In this document: piece by piece, positions 25,715 through 35,602 of the stretch
Position numbering within the stretch: position 1 is the first letter of the stretch
Layout of the letters: every line of letters starts with the position of its first letter
NCBI RefSeq assembly: GCF_002933295.1
Contig: NZ_PSSW01000001.1
Span: forward strand, 434,001 to 498,000
Direction: 5' to 3'
Source: Marinobacter flavimaris
Lineage (GTDB): Bacteria; Pseudomonadota; Gammaproteobacteria; Pseudomonadales; Oleiphilaceae
Length of the DNA: 64,000 nucleotides
The notes under the pieces: generated by a model
What the model saw: the letters and a program-made list of their open reading frames with translations, nothing else
What the model was told of the DNA's origin: nothing
The model's database searches: none
Translations under genes and position numbers: made by a program

Positions 25715-26185
25715 ATGCATCCAATCCGAAAAAAGCGACTGACTATTGTCCTGTTCCTGCTGGTGGGGCTGGCCATCGCTGTGGGTCTGACCACCTATGC
25801 GCTGCGACAGAACATCAATCTGTTCTACGACCCCACCCAGATTTCCGCCGGCGAAGCGCCGGTGGATGTCAGAATCCGGGCCGGTGGTATGGTCGAGGAG
25901 GGCTCGGTTCTGCGTGATCCGGACAGCCTGATGGTTGAGTTCAAGGTGACCGACTTCAACGCGTCTGTGCCGGTTCAGTACACCGGTATCCTTCCGGATC
26001 TGTTTGCCGAGGGGCAGGGTGTGGTTGCCATGGGCAGGCTGAATGAAAGTGGCCGCTTTGTGGCCGATCAAGTGCTGGCCAAGCACGATGAAAACTATAT
26101 GCCGCCGGAAGTCGCGGATGCGCTGGAGAAGGCCTCGAAGGGTCGGCATGCAGCCAGTGGCAGTGCGGAAACCGTGTCCTACTAA
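25715..26185 (+). CDS. ccmE: Periplasmic heme chaperone CcmE
   Basis: CcmE carries heme covalently to the ligation complex. The 156-residue protein has an N-terminal membrane anchor (about residues 8-28) and an OB-fold domain. The heme-binding histidine lies in the motif [12 protein letters not shown] near the C terminus. It sits between ccmD and ccmF as expected. Confidence 0.97.
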   Translation: MHPIRKKRLTIVLFLLVGLAIAVGLTTYALRQNINLFYDPTQISAGEAPVDVRIRAGGMVEEGSVLRDPDSLMVEFKVTDFNASVPVQYTGILPDLFAEGQGVVAMGRLNESGRFVADQVLAKHDENYMPPEVADALEKASKGRHAASGSAETVSY

Positions 26186-26222
26186 CCGATTTATCTAACA
26201 GCCTGGTTTCTGGAGGCCTTTA

Positions 26223-28229
26223 ATGTATCCCGAACTCGGACAGCTTGCACTGATTCTCGCACTGTTGTTGGCAGTGCTTCTATCCGTAGTCCCTTTGGCC
26301 GGTTCTTTGACCGGCAGAAACAATCTTCAGGCGTTCGCCAGGCCGCTGGCGTCCGGCGTGTTTGTCTTCGTGGGGCTTGCTTTTGCCGTCTTGACCCATG
26401 CCTTCGTGACTGACGACTTTTCGGTGGCCTATGTGGCCAATAACAGTAACAGCCTGTTGCCCTGGTATTACAAGTTCAGCGCTGTTTGGGGCGGTCACGA
26501 GGGCTCGCTGCTACTCTGGATACTGATGCTGGCGGGCTGGACGTTGGCGGTCGCTATTTTCAGCCGTCGCCTGCCGGCGGTGATGATCTCCCAGGTGCTC
26601 TCGGTGCTGGGCATGGTCTGCGTCGGCTTCCTACTGTTTATCGTGATTACCTCCAATCCGTTCGACCGTTTGTTGCCCAATGTGCCCGCCGATGGCGCAG
26701 ATCTGAACCCCTTGCTCCAGGATTTCGGGCTGATCGTGCATCCGCCGATGCTCTACATGGGCTATGTCGGCTTTGCCGTTGCTTTCGCTTTTGCCATTGC
26801 TGCGCTGATCAATGGCCGCCTCGATGCCGCCTGGGCCCGTTGGTCGCGCCCCTGGACCACGGTTGCCTGGGCCTTTCTCTCTCTGGGTATCGCCCTCGGG
26901 AGCTGGTGGGCCTACTACGAGCTGGGCTGGGGCGGCTGGTGGTTCTGGGATCCGGTCGAAAATGCATCGTTGCTGCCCTGGTTGTCGGGGACTGCACTCA
27001 TGCACTCGCTGGCCGTTACCGAGAAGCGCGGCGTGTTCAAGAGCTGGACCGTACTGCTTGCCATTGTCACCTTTTCACTAAGTCTGCTGGGCGCTTTCCT
27101 GGTCCGTTCCGGCGTGCTCACCTCTGTGCATTCTTTTGCGGCGGACCCGGAGCGGGGCACCTTCCTGCTGGGCCTGCTGGCAGTAACGGTGATCGCAAGC
27201 CTGGCGCTCTATGCGTTCCGGGCGCCGGTGGTTCACGTCCGGTCGCGCTACGGCTCGTTTTCCCGAGAGGTTTTCCTGCTTCTTAACAACGTACTGTTGG
27301 TTTCCGCCACGATTCTGGTGGTGGTCGGCACACTGTATCCGCTGGTTCTTGATTATCTGGAACTGGGCAAACTGTCGATCGGTGAACCGTTCTTCAATCT
27401 GACGTTCAGCCCACTGGCCGTCGCAACGGGCCTGTTGCTGGGCGCTGGTATCTTCTCCCGCTGGAAGAAAACCGATGGTGGCTGGCTGGCGCGCAAACTG
27501 CTGTGGCCCTTGGCAATCAGCATCGTTGCCACCACGGCGGTCCTGATCGGCTATGGTGGATTCAAGCCCTGGGCTTTCCTCGGCGTGTTTTCTGCCATGT
27601 GGGTAACCGTTGCTACTTTCTGGGATCTCTGGGAAAAATCATCGTCCCGAAAAGGCCGTCTGCACGGCCTCAAGCGGCAGTCCCGCAGCTATTACGGCAT
27701 GGTGCTCGGGCATCTGGGCCTGGCCATTACCATGGCGGGGGCTACGGTGGTTTCCAACTACGGCATTGAGCGTGATGTTCGCATGGTGCCGGGCGATGTC
27801 GCGACCGTCGGCGATTATCATTTTGTATTCAGGGATATCGGCGCGCGCCAGGGCGCTAACTTTACGGCTCAATATGGCACCTTCGATGTCATGTTGGATG
27901 GCGAGCGTGTTTCCGTGCTTCATCCCGAGAAGCGCCAATACTCCGTGGGGATGAGCGTCATGACCGAGGCCGATATCGACGCCGGTCTGTTCCGGGACAT
28001 CTTCGTGGCCATTGGTGAGCGCATCACCGACGAGGCTTGGGCCATCCGGCTGCAATACAAGCCGCTTGTTCGCTGGCTCTGGCTGGGCTCGCTGTTTATG
28101 GCAGCCGGCGGCTTCCTGGCTATCGCTGATCGCCGCTACCGCATCCGGGAGGGAGCTGACACGAAGGTGCAGACCGATACTGTCGCGCCTGAGCCAGGTT
28201 CTGCGACGTCCGCTGGAGTTACCTCATGA
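26223..28229 (+). CDS. ccmF: Cytochrome c heme lyase subunit CcmF
   Basis: CcmF transfers heme from CcmE to apocytochrome c. The 668-residue protein has about 15 membrane segments. The WWD motif WGGWWFWDPVENASLLPWL is near residues 237-255, and a conserved periplasmic histidine region (LIVHPPMLYMGYVG) precedes it. Its last codons overlap ccmG as ATGA. Confidence 0.97.
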   Translation: MYPELGQLALILALLLAVLLSVVPLAGSLTGRNNLQAFARPLASGVFVFVGLAFAVLTHAFVTDDFSVAYVANNSNSLLPWYYKFSAVWGGHEGSLLLWILMLAGWTLAVAIFSRRLPAVMISQVLSVLGMVCVGFLLFIVITSNPFDRLLPNVPADGADLNPLLQDFGLIVHPPMLYMGYVGFAVAFAFAIAALINGRLDAAWARWSRPWTTVAWAFLSLGIALGSWWAYYELGWGGWWFWDPVENASLLPWLSGTALMHSLAVTEKRGVFKSWTVLLAIVTFSLSLLGAFLVRSGVLTSVHSFAADPERGTFLLGLLAVTVIASLALYAFRAPVVHVRSRYGSFSREVFLLLNNVLLVSATILVVVGTLYPLVLDYLELGKLSIGEPFFNLTFSPLAVATGLLLGAGIFSRWKKTDGGWLARKLLWPLAISIVATTAVLIGYGGFKPWAFLGVFSAMWVTVATFWDLWEKSSSRKGRLHGLKRQSRSYYGMVLGHLGLAITMAGATVVSNYGIERDVRMVPGDVATVGDYHFVFRDIGARQGANFTAQYGTFDVMLDGERVSVLHPEKRQYSVGMSVMTEADIDAGLFRDIFVAIGERITDEAWAIRLQYKPLVRWLWLGSLFMAAGGFLAIADRRYRIREGADTKVQTDTVAPEPGSATSAGVTS

Positions 28230-28762
28230 AGCGGTTCCTGCTCTTTCTGCCACTGCTGATTGCCCTTGTTGTTGGTGTCGTGCTGTTCGCGGGTATCGGC
28301 AAGGATCCGACCAAACTGGAATCGGCTCTGGTTGGCAAACCGGTGCCAGAGTTCAGTCTGAAAGATTTGCACAACGCTGATGTCGTGCTCGATCAGAGCC
28401 TGTTTCGTGGCCAGGTCACTCTGCTGAATGTCTGGGGCACTTGGTGCCCCGCCTGCAAGGACGAGCACGACGACCTGATGTGGCTGGCCGAAGAGAAAGG
28501 CGTCAACATCATTGGTCTCAACTACAAGGACAACCGCGAGGATGCGCTGTTGTGGCTTGACCGTTTGGGCGACCCTTACCGGAAAATCATCTATGACCCC
28601 CGGGGCACACTCGGGTTTGATCTGGGGGTATACGGCGCGCCGGAAACCTTCGTGATTGATGCCGAAGGCGTGGTTCGCTATCGCCATGTGGGTGTGGTCA
28701 ATAAGGCGGTCTGGGAACAAACGCTGCTGCCTGTGTTCAATGACGCTCAGGGGAATGGCTGA
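28226..28762 (+). CDS. ccmG: Thiol:disulfide oxidoreductase CcmG/DsbE
   Basis: CcmG is a membrane-anchored thioredoxin-like reductant for the apocytochrome CXXCH cysteines. The 178-residue protein has an N-terminal helix (about 3-24) and the active site WCPAC within NVWGTWCPACKDEH, followed by the usual Gly-Ala-Pro-Glu-Thr segment (YGAPETFVID). It overlaps both neighbours by a few bases. Confidence 0.96.
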   Translation: MKRFLLFLPLLIALVVGVVLFAGIGKDPTKLESALVGKPVPEFSLKDLHNADVVLDQSLFRGQVTLLNVWGTWCPACKDEHDDLMWLAEEKGVNIIGLNYKDNREDALLWLDRLGDPYRKIIYDPRGTLGFDLGVYGAPETFVIDAEGVVRYRHVGVVNKAVWEQTLLPVFNDAQGNG

Positions 28763-29235
28763 TGGTCCGGATCGTTTATTTGATGTTGGTGCTTCTGCTT
28801 TCCGGTGCCGCTGCAGCCGAGGTGGCCGACGTATACGATTTTTCGGATCGGGCTCAGGAGCAGCGTTACCAAAACCTGATCGCGGAATTACGCTGCCCGA
28901 AATGCCAGAACCAGAACATCGCCGATTCCAACGCGCCTATCTCCAAGGATATGCGCGATGCGGTCTACCGGATGATGAAAGACGGCGCCAGCAACGAGGA
29001 AATCGTTGAGTCTCTCGTTGGCAGGTTCGGTGAGTTTGTTCGCTACAAACCCGAGCTGGACAGCCGGACATTCCTGCTCTGGGCGACACCTGCGATTGCG
29101 GTGTTCGGCGGGTTTCTGGTGGTCGCCGGTGTGGTGATTCGTTCCCGGCGAGCGGGGCCGTCAGGCCCGGCGTTGAGCACTGAAGAGAAAGCCCGTGTCG
29201 ACAAAATGCTGGCAGAGCAGGAAAGATCCTCCTGA
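28762..29235 (+). CDS. ccmH: Cytochrome c maturation protein CcmH (CcmL form)
   Basis: This 157-residue protein is the short CcmH form with the LRCPKCQNQ redox motif, a signal peptide (residues 1-19) and a C-terminal membrane helix (about 108-128). With CcmI it presents apocytochrome to CcmF. In Escherichia coli the two parts are fused; here, as in Pseudomonas, they are separate. Its start overlaps the ccmG stop (TGATG). Confidence 0.95.
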   Translation: MVRIVYLMLVLLLSGAAAAEVADVYDFSDRAQEQRYQNLIAELRCPKCQNQNIADSNAPISKDMRDAVYRMMKDGASNEEIVESLVGRFGEFVRYKPELDSRTFLLWATPAIAVFGGFLVVAGVVIRSRRAGPSGPALSTEEKARVDKMLAEQERSS

Positions 29236-29303
29236 AGCCGGCACTTTCCGGCATGTCCTGGCCGCAACCTCATTCTTAATTCTGAACCTGTGACTGAAAC
29301 TCC

Positions 29304-30572
29304 ATGACTGACACTTTCTGGATTGCCGCAACGGTACTGATTGTTCTTGCCCTGTTGTTTGTCTTGTACCCCGTCTTTTTCCATCGGCTCGGCACGAGGA
29401 AGCAGACGGACCTGAAAAACCAGAATCTGATGGCCTATCGCTCCAGGATGAAGGAGCTCGACAATGAATACGAGGCCGGTATTCTGGACGACGAAAATTA
29501 CCGGCAACTCAAGGAGGAGCTTGCGGGAAGCATGCTCGATGACGTTCCGGAGCAGGACCAGGTGAGGCCCGTGATCAGTGGCCGCAGGAGTGCCATGGCA
29601 GTGGCCCTGGTCTCGATTCTACTGATCCCGGCTGCCACGGTTTATCTGTATGAGCGCTGGGGCGCGATGGACCGGGTTGAACAGTTCATTACCATGCAGG
29701 AAATGGGAACCACCGAAGGATCGAGGCAGGCCCAGATGACCGAGCTCTCAGGGCAGCTCCGGGAACGGCTGGAAGCCAGCCCGGATAATCCGGACGGCTG
29801 GGCAATGCTGGGACGCACCTACATGCGTCTGGAACGCTTCGACGATGCAGCCTGGGCGTTCCGGCAACTGGCCGGCAGTGTTAATGACGATAGTCGGGCG
29901 CGAGCCGTTGCTTATGGTCTGTCTGCCCAGGCGTTGTTCTTCGGGAGCCAGGGCGCCATGACGAAAGAGGTTACGGCGGCCATTGAGCAGGCCCGTGAGC
30001 TGAACCCGGATGAAGTGAATGCCCTCGGTTTGCTGGGGATCAACGCCTTCAGCCAGCAGAACTATCGGGAAGCCATCGAGTACTGGGAGCGAATCGAAAC
30101 CGTAGCACCCGACCACCCCCAGATTGGCTCCATTCGGGAAGGTATTCGTGAAGCCTACACGCGTCTCGGCGAGGAACCACCGGCACAGGTGGCTGCAGCC
30201 GAAACCTCTGGTGCTGGGGTTACCGTTCGGGTAACGCTTTCCGAGGATTTCCAGAATCAGGTGCCTGCAGATACCACTCTGTTCCTGTTTGCTCGCCAGC
30301 CCAATGTCCAGCAGGGCCCGCCTCTGGCAGTAGCCCGGCTGACGGCAGATCAGTTGCCGGTGGAGATCCGGCTGGACGACCGGTACGCCATGTCACCGCA
30401 GGCTACCATTTCCAGTGTTGACGAGGTGGTTGTAACCGCCCGTCTCAGTCGTTCCGGCAATGTGGCCGCCCAGGCAGGAGACTGGCAGGGCAGCACCGAC
30501 GTTCCTGTAGCCGTTAACGAGAGCCAGGAAGCGCCGGTAGCGGTTGTGATCGATCAGCAACTGATTGACTGA
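29304..30572 (+). CDS. ccmI: Cytochrome c maturation protein CcmI (TPR apocytochrome chaperone)
   Basis: CcmI binds the C-terminal helix of apocytochrome c. The 422-residue protein has two membrane helices (about 3-22 and 95-115) separated by a cytoplasmic leucine-zipper-like loop, then periplasmic TPR repeats (about 150-290) and a C-terminal beta domain. It ends the ccm operon only three bases from the convergent batD stop; no stem-loop terminator separates them. Confidence 0.94.
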   Translation: MTDTFWIAATVLIVLALLFVLYPVFFHRLGTRKQTDLKNQNLMAYRSRMKELDNEYEAGILDDENYRQLKEELAGSMLDDVPEQDQVRPVISGRRSAMAVALVSILLIPAATVYLYERWGAMDRVEQFITMQEMGTTEGSRQAQMTELSGQLRERLEASPDNPDGWAMLGRTYMRLERFDDAAWAFRQLAGSVNDDSRARAVAYGLSAQALFFGSQGAMTKEVTAAIEQARELNPDEVNALGLLGINAFSQQNYREAIEYWERIETVAPDHPQIGSIREGIREAYTRLGEEPPAQVAAAETSGAGVTVRVTLSEDFQNQVPADTTLFLFARQPNVQQGPPLAVARLTADQLPVEIRLDDRYAMSPQATISSVDEVVVTARLSRSGNVAAQAGDWQGSTDVPVAVNESQEAPVAVVIDQQLID

Positions 30573-30575
30573 TCC

Positions 30576-32312
30576 TCAGGAGAGACCCTCGGGATAAAGC
30601 GGAGGCAGATCGGCGTTTGCCCGCGTCTGTTTTCGCTTCCGAATGGCCTCAAGAGTCCGGGCCAGTGGCCGTCCATCCCAGTCTTCGTTGCCATGGTCTG
30701 GCGCAAAGAACCGGGCCTGGAGCTTGCCGAGCTCTGTTGCCATGGTCTCGTCCTGGAAGTGGTGCACAACGTCAGACGCGGAACGGAAGTGTTCGCCGGG
30801 TCTGTGCCGATTGGCCCATGCTACCAGCAGCTCCGGTGTCTGGGCTGAACCGCTTCTCACGGCCGTGATCAGGTGCTCAAAGGCGACATCTTCATCGTCA
30901 TTGTGCTGAGTAAAGGCGGGGGCGTTCTTGGCGCCTTTGCGCGACCACCACCATGCCATCAAGGTTCCGGCCCAGAGTATGCCGAACGCCAGGGTGAGCC
31001 ACTGCCACGGCCCGGCCTCCGGTGCTGTCCGGTCAGTCGATGATTCCGGGCTAATCGTGTCCGGTTCAGGGGCCGGTTCTCCATTCGCGGGTTGCGGCGG
31101 TTCGGCGGCGACGGTATTCGGGTCCGTCACCGTCAGGGTTTTTTCCGGGATGACGGCAACGCGTTCCCGATCCGCTTCGGTATCCCACCAGTAAATGCGA
31201 ATGGCTGGCAACGTCATCTGTCCCGCCTCAACCGGTACCAGAGCCACGGATTGCTTCAGCGAAGAGGTCAGGCCTGCCGGCGTTGTTTCGGTCTGCCTCT
31301 CTGGCTCTTCCGGGTAACTTCTCAGTCCGTCCGGGACCGTATCGGGTAAGGGTGGCAGTGCCTCCCCGGGCAAGCCCGCCGCCGTCAGCCTGATCTCTCG
31401 GGTAATGTTTTCGCCGGTCGCGACTTCCAGTGACGGAGGAAGCCCGGACTCCTCAAGCGACAAGCCTGTTGCCGGCAGCCAGGTATCGCCACTGAACTGG
31501 GCCGGGACATCCTTGACCGGCACCTCAAAAAGCTCCTCACTGTCCCTCAGGAAACGGAGGCTGCCAGAGGCATCTCTGGCCTGTCCCTCGAAGCGTACGG
31601 GGGGCAGCTTCAAGGTTCCCGGTCGTTGGGGGAAGATCGCGTAGCGCCGCTCCACCACGCGGTATCGCACACCGTCGCGATAGCGTGAAAATTCCTGCTG
31701 CCTGCCCAGGGATTCGATAATCACATGGGGATGGGTCGGCTCAGACAGCTCGCCGCGAATGAGGTTGCCCCTGAAGAAAAGCCGTACTGTCAGGATCAGT
31801 TGCTCCTGCACATAGACTTCATCCTTATCGGCGGACAGCTCGATAAAGCTGTCCCTTCCAGGCGCGGCCTGGTCTGGCGGCGAGCCGTCGACGACTTCCA
31901 CGGTAACCGGCTCCGAAACAGCATCCTTGAAGGTGAGTGCAGGAATGGTCAGTTCGCCGGTGGTTTTCGGTGCCAACTGGTAGGTCCAGGTGATTTCACC
32001 CACCATCTGACTGTTTACGGTGCGGATACTGTACTGCTGGTTCTGGGCCAGGATCTCAAAATCTGGTTCCACTTTCTCTATATCAGGCTTGGGCAGGCTC
32101 GACATGTCGAAGTCGAACAGGTTGCCGAGATTGATGTCTATCTCCATGCTGCCTTTTACGGTCAGGGTCAGAACCTCACCCTCATAGAGGCGGGTCCGGT
32201 CCGGCTCGACTGTCAGTTGCCGGGCCTGTGTATGGGGTTGTGCCTGGGCCGGCAGCCAGAGTGCCGTCAGAAGAAACAGACAGACGGCGGGAATCATCAG
32301 CCGTTTTACCAT
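30576..32312 (-). CDS. BatD-like oxygen tolerance protein
   Basis: The 578-residue protein has a signal peptide (residues 1-24, ending AQAQP), repeated beta-domain sequences typical of BatD (TVEPDRTRLYEGEVLTLTV), and one membrane helix near 435-458 before a cytoplasmic tail. Proteins of this operon type are linked to aerotolerance or envelope stress in some bacteria, but the molecular role is not established. It overlaps the BatB/C gene by 7 bases and is the last gene of the operon. Confidence 0.88.
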   Translation of the reverse strand: MVKRLMIPAVCLFLLTALWLPAQAQPHTQARQLTVEPDRTRLYEGEVLTLTVKGSMEIDINLGNLFDFDMSSLPKPDIEKVEPDFEILAQNQQYSIRTVNSQMVGEITWTYQLAPKTTGELTIPALTFKDAVSEPVTVEVVDGSPPDQAAPGRDSFIELSADKDEVYVQEQLILTVRLFFRGNLIRGELSEPTHPHVIIESLGRQQEFSRYRDGVRYRVVERRYAIFPQRPGTLKLPPVRFEGQARDASGSLRFLRDSEELFEVPVKDVPAQFSGDTWLPATGLSLEESGLPPSLEVATGENITREIRLTAAGLPGEALPPLPDTVPDGLRSYPEEPERQTETTPAGLTSSLKQSVALVPVEAGQMTLPAIRIYWWDTEADRERVAVIPEKTLTVTDPNTVAAEPPQPANGEPAPEPDTISPESSTDRTAPEAGPWQWLTLAFGILWAGTLMAWWWSRKGAKNAPAFTQHNDDEDVAFEHLITAVRSGSAQTPELLVAWANRHRPGEHFRSASDVVHHFQDETMATELGKLQARFFAPDHGNEDWDGRPLARTLEAIRKRKQTRANADLPPLYPEGLS

Positions 32313-34120
32313 GGTGTATCGCCCTCATCGGATGGAGTCTGGCGTTGTTGATACTGCTGCAGAAATTTGCGCTGTAATAATCCGCCCGGATTGTCAGGGA
32401 CGCGCCTGAGCCACTGCTCCTGGCTCTGGGTCAACGGCGTTTCAGAGATAGGGGCGGGTGCCGGGGACTGGCCGGACGGGGTTTCCTGCTCCCCGGAAGC
32501 CTGCTCGGGATCTCCGCGCTCGCCCGCCTGCTGTTGATTCTGCTCAGCCGTCTGGCCGCCTTGCTGATTCTTCGTGTCGGAAGAAGACTCGTTGTTTTCC
32601 GGGTTCTGCTGCTGACTGTTCCCCTGACTGCCGGGATTCTCGCTTTCATTGTTTCCGTTCTGGCCCTGACGGTTTTGTTGCTGATTACTGCTGTCGCCCT
32701 GGGAGTTCCGGGAATCCTGTTGGTTGTTATCCTGGTTGCCGTCCTGGTTCTGCTGTTCCTGATTCAGAAGTTCCTCGACAATTTTCCGGTTGTGAAGGGC
32801 GTCTTCCATGTCAGGCGCTGCGTTCAGCGCCGCATCATAGGCAGCCAGGGCCTCTTCCAGTTTTCCGGCACGGGCCAGGGCATTGCCCCGGTTGTAACTG
32901 GCACGGGGACCCTGTTTGCGCGCAAACGCTTCGGCGGCGCTGTCGAACTTGCCGGAACGATAGAGGGCGGAGCCCCGCCATTCCGGGTCTTCAAGCTGGC
33001 GGGCGGCTGATTCCGGGTTGTCCTGAATCAAGGCGGGAGCTCGCTGATCTTCCCTCTGCCAGAGCTCTTCCCAGCTTATGGCGGCTGCCGGCTGCGGCCA
33101 GACCGGCAGCAGGATCAAAGCAAGCGCACTGAGAGCCCCCCGGCGCCAACCCATCAAAACCAGCGGCAGCGCGAGCCAGAGCAACCAGTAACCGTCATCC
33201 TGCCAGCGATTGACCGTCAGGCCGTCCTCGGAATCCTGCCAGTCGTCACTGTCCCGCGGGCTCAGGTCGAGCGCTTCAATATCGTTGTCGTCCAGGGTCA
33301 GCTCATGGCTCTGGCCGCCGCTGCTGCGGGCGAGTGCCGCCAGCGCTTCGGGTTCAGCACGACTGATGACAATGTCGCCGTTCTCCCGTATGAAACCGCG
33401 CCGGGCGAGGGGAATGGGGCCTCCGTTCTCGGTGCCGACGACCAGGGTATTGAGCGCGTATCCGGTGCCGGAAAGCGTGTCCCGGATGGTACCTTCGTAG
33501 TCGTCATTGATGCTGTCGGTGATTAACAGGATGCGACCTTCGCCCGGTGCGCCTTGTTCCAGCAATGCCTTTGCGCGGGCAACGGCGAGATCGGCCCGGT
33601 TGCCTGTCGCCGGCATGATCACCGGGTCCAGCACGTTGAGCATGCCCTCAATCGTACGGCCATCATCGGTCAGCGGTGTCACCACGTGGGCATCGCCGGA
33701 AAAGACGAGCAGGCCGGTCAGGCTGCCTTCCCGAAGCTCGAGAATATCCCGGATCTTCCGTTTGGCCCGGGTCAGTCGATCAGGTTCCACGTCCGTTGCC
33801 AGCATGGACAGTGAAAGGTCCAGTGCGATCACGAGGCTGTCGCCGGGTTGTTTCAGCGGTGTCGGTGCCTCCCGCCAGGCCGGTCCGGCCAGGGCCAGGG
33901 ACAGAATGATCAGGGCCAAAGAGGCCGGAACCAGAGGTGACTTGTTCGACTGGCCCGAGCTACCGTTGTGACGAATCAGGGGCGAGAGCAGACGGGCCGG
34001 AATAAGCCGGGACCATCCGCTGTCGCCCATGCGGAGTTGCCGGAATGCAAGATACAGTATCGGTATCAGCAGGATTAACAGCAGCCAGAGCGGGCGCAGG
34101 AAATGGAAGTCAGCCCACAT
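32306..34120 (-). CDS. BatB-BatC fusion: VWA-domain plus TPR protein
   Basis: The ATG at 34118-34120 (MWADFHFLRPLWLL) is preferred over the longer open frame because it overlaps the end of batA. The 604-residue protein has two N-terminal helices, a VWA domain with MIDAS DLSLSM near residue 95, a third helix, TPR repeats (about 400-460, RASYNRGNALARAGKLEEALAAY) and a strikingly Gln/Asn/Ser-rich tail (about 475-570). BatB and BatC are separate genes in some bacteria and fused here. The VWA domain probably works with the MoxR ATPase of the operon. Confidence 0.9.
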   Translation of the reverse strand: MWADFHFLRPLWLLLILLIPILYLAFRQLRMGDSGWSRLIPARLLSPLIRHNGSSGQSNKSPLVPASLALIILSLALAGPAWREAPTPLKQPGDSLVIALDLSLSMLATDVEPDRLTRAKRKIRDILELREGSLTGLLVFSGDAHVVTPLTDDGRTIEGMLNVLDPVIMPATGNRADLAVARAKALLEQGAPGEGRILLITDSINDDYEGTIRDTLSGTGYALNTLVVGTENGGPIPLARRGFIRENGDIVISRAEPEALAALARSSGGQSHELTLDDNDIEALDLSPRDSDDWQDSEDGLTVNRWQDDGYWLLWLALPLVLMGWRRGALSALALILLPVWPQPAAAISWEELWQREDQRAPALIQDNPESAARQLEDPEWRGSALYRSGKFDSAAEAFARKQGPRASYNRGNALARAGKLEEALAAYDAALNAAPDMEDALHNRKIVEELLNQEQQNQDGNQDNNQQDSRNSQGDSSNQQQNRQGQNGNNESENPGSQGNSQQQNPENNESSSDTKNQQGGQTAEQNQQQAGERGDPEQASGEQETPSGQSPAPAPISETPLTQSQEQWLRRVPDNPGGLLQRKFLQQYQQRQTPSDEGDTPW

Positions 34121-35138
34121 GCGTTTCCTCCTCCTTGCTCCGGCGGGTTTCAGCAACAAGTTCCCGCCCGTGGCGGACGAGGAACAGCGCCAGCCACAGA
34201 ATGACCGCGAGCCCGGCAGGCCAGACATAGAGCTCGGTTACCGGCCGATAGAACTTGCCTTCAAGCTCGATCGGTTCCAGTCGATCAATGCTCTCGTAGA
34301 TAAGCTCCAGCTCGGGCAGGCTGCGCGCCCGGAAATACTCCCCGCCGGTCTGCTGGGCCATGCGGGTTAGCAGGTTTTCGTCCAGATCCCTGGATGGGTT
34401 GACCCGGCGCGAACCCAGCAGCCCACGCTGGACCATGGACTCGGCGCCAATACCAATGGTGTACAGGCGAATGCTGGCGGCCGCGGCGATTTCGGTAGCT
34501 TTGTCTGGGGTGATTTCGCCCGCAGTATTGGCGCCATCAGTCAGCAGGACCACAACGCGCTGATCCTGGGGCCGGTTTCTCAGGCGTTTCGTTGCCAGGC
34601 CCACGGCGTCGCCAATGGCCGTGGCGCGCCCGGCCATGCCAAGGCCCGCCTCACGCATCAGGGTTCTGACCGTCTCCAGATCGAAGGTGAGCGGCGCCTG
34701 TACGTAGGGCTCGGTGCCGAACAGGATCAGACCTAACCGGTCACCCTGGCGGCGGGAGATAAAGTCATCAAGCACGCGCTTGACCGCCTGCAATCGATTA
34801 ATACTCCGGCCCTGAAGGACCATATCCTGTTCATCCATGCTGGGGGAGATGTCGACGACCAGCATGAGATCCCGGCCGGAAACGGGCATCTGGACCTGCT
34901 CGCCCACATGCTGCGGCCGTGCCAGAGCAACCACCAGAAGCGTCCACATCAGGAACAGCAACAGTTGCTGCCAGAGCGGTACGGCATTGCCACGACGACT
35001 GACACCGGGCAGGTCCGACAGCCAGTGGCCAACCGGCAACACGGGCGCGTCGACCGATTGCGCTCCGGGCTTGCGCCATTTGAGAATCAGGGGCAAGAGC
35101 ACCAGAACCAGAGCCCAGGGCCAGGCGAGATTCAGCAT
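34110..35138 (-). CDS. BatA-like VWA-domain membrane protein
   Basis: The start at ATG 35136-35138 (MLNLAWPWALVL) has an excellent GGGAGGT ribosome site five bases before it, better than an in-frame ATG 18 bases upstream. The 342-residue protein has two N-terminal helices, a VWA domain with complete MIDAS (DISPSMD near 89-95, then TDGANTAGEI) and a C-terminal helix. It overlaps its neighbours on both sides. Confidence 0.92.
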   Translation of the reverse strand: MLNLAWPWALVLVLLPLILKWRKPGAQSVDAPVLPVGHWLSDLPGVSRRGNAVPLWQQLLLFLMWTLLVVALARPQHVGEQVQMPVSGRDLMLVVDISPSMDEQDMVLQGRSINRLQAVKRVLDDFISRRQGDRLGLILFGTEPYVQAPLTFDLETVRTLMREAGLGMAGRATAIGDAVGLATKRLRNRPQDQRVVVLLTDGANTAGEITPDKATEIAAAASIRLYTIGIGAESMVQRGLLGSRRVNPSRDLDENLLTRMAQQTGGEYFRARSLPELELIYESIDRLEPIELEGKFYRPVTELYVWPAGLAVILWLALFLVRHGRELVAETRRSKEEETHVG

Positions 35139-35602
35139 TTCTGACCTCCCAGCCACAAACGGGCGAACGCCAGGGCGTCGGCCGGCTTGGTTGAAACCTC
35201 AGGTCGCCAGGCACTGTGAACCAGCGCTTCGGCGACCGGTCTGGACGCAACCCGGTCCTTCGGGGCGGTCTTTAACAGGAATTCCACCCAGGCATCGCCG
35301 GTCAGCGCTTCCGGGTGCTGTTCCGGGTAGCGCTCGCGGGCGGCCTGCTTCAGCAGGGTGTTCAGTTGTGTGAACCACGCGGGGGTCGTGGCTGCTGATC
35401 GTTCCAGTCTGGCGAGTTCGGCCCGAGCGGAGCGGAACCACCGGTTTCTTTGTCTCCGCCGGATAAACAGCCAGACCAGGGCAGCAAGCACAGCAATGAG
35501 CAAAATGGCCAATACCCACCAACCTGGCGCCGGAGGCCAGAGGCCCCCTGTTTCAGGCAGGTGAATGTCCCGAAGCTGGCTGAGTGGATCCTGCGGGTTC
35601 AT
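35132..35602 (-). CDS. DUF4381 family membrane protein
   Basis: This 156-residue protein begins MNPQDPLSQLRDIHLPETGGLWPPAPGWW, the usual opening of DUF4381 proteins, and has one membrane helix (about 28-50) followed by a basic cytoplasmic domain. It occurs between DUF58 and BatA genes in MoxR operons and is assumed to belong to the same membrane complex. It overlaps batA at its end and the DUF58 gene at its start. Confidence 0.88.
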   Translation of the reverse strand: MNPQDPLSQLRDIHLPETGGLWPPAPGWWVLAILLIAVLAALVWLFIRRRQRNRWFRSARAELARLERSAATTPAWFTQLNTLLKQAARERYPEQHPEALTGDAWVEFLLKTAPKDRVASRPVAEALVHSAWRPEVSTKPADALAFARLWLGGQKC

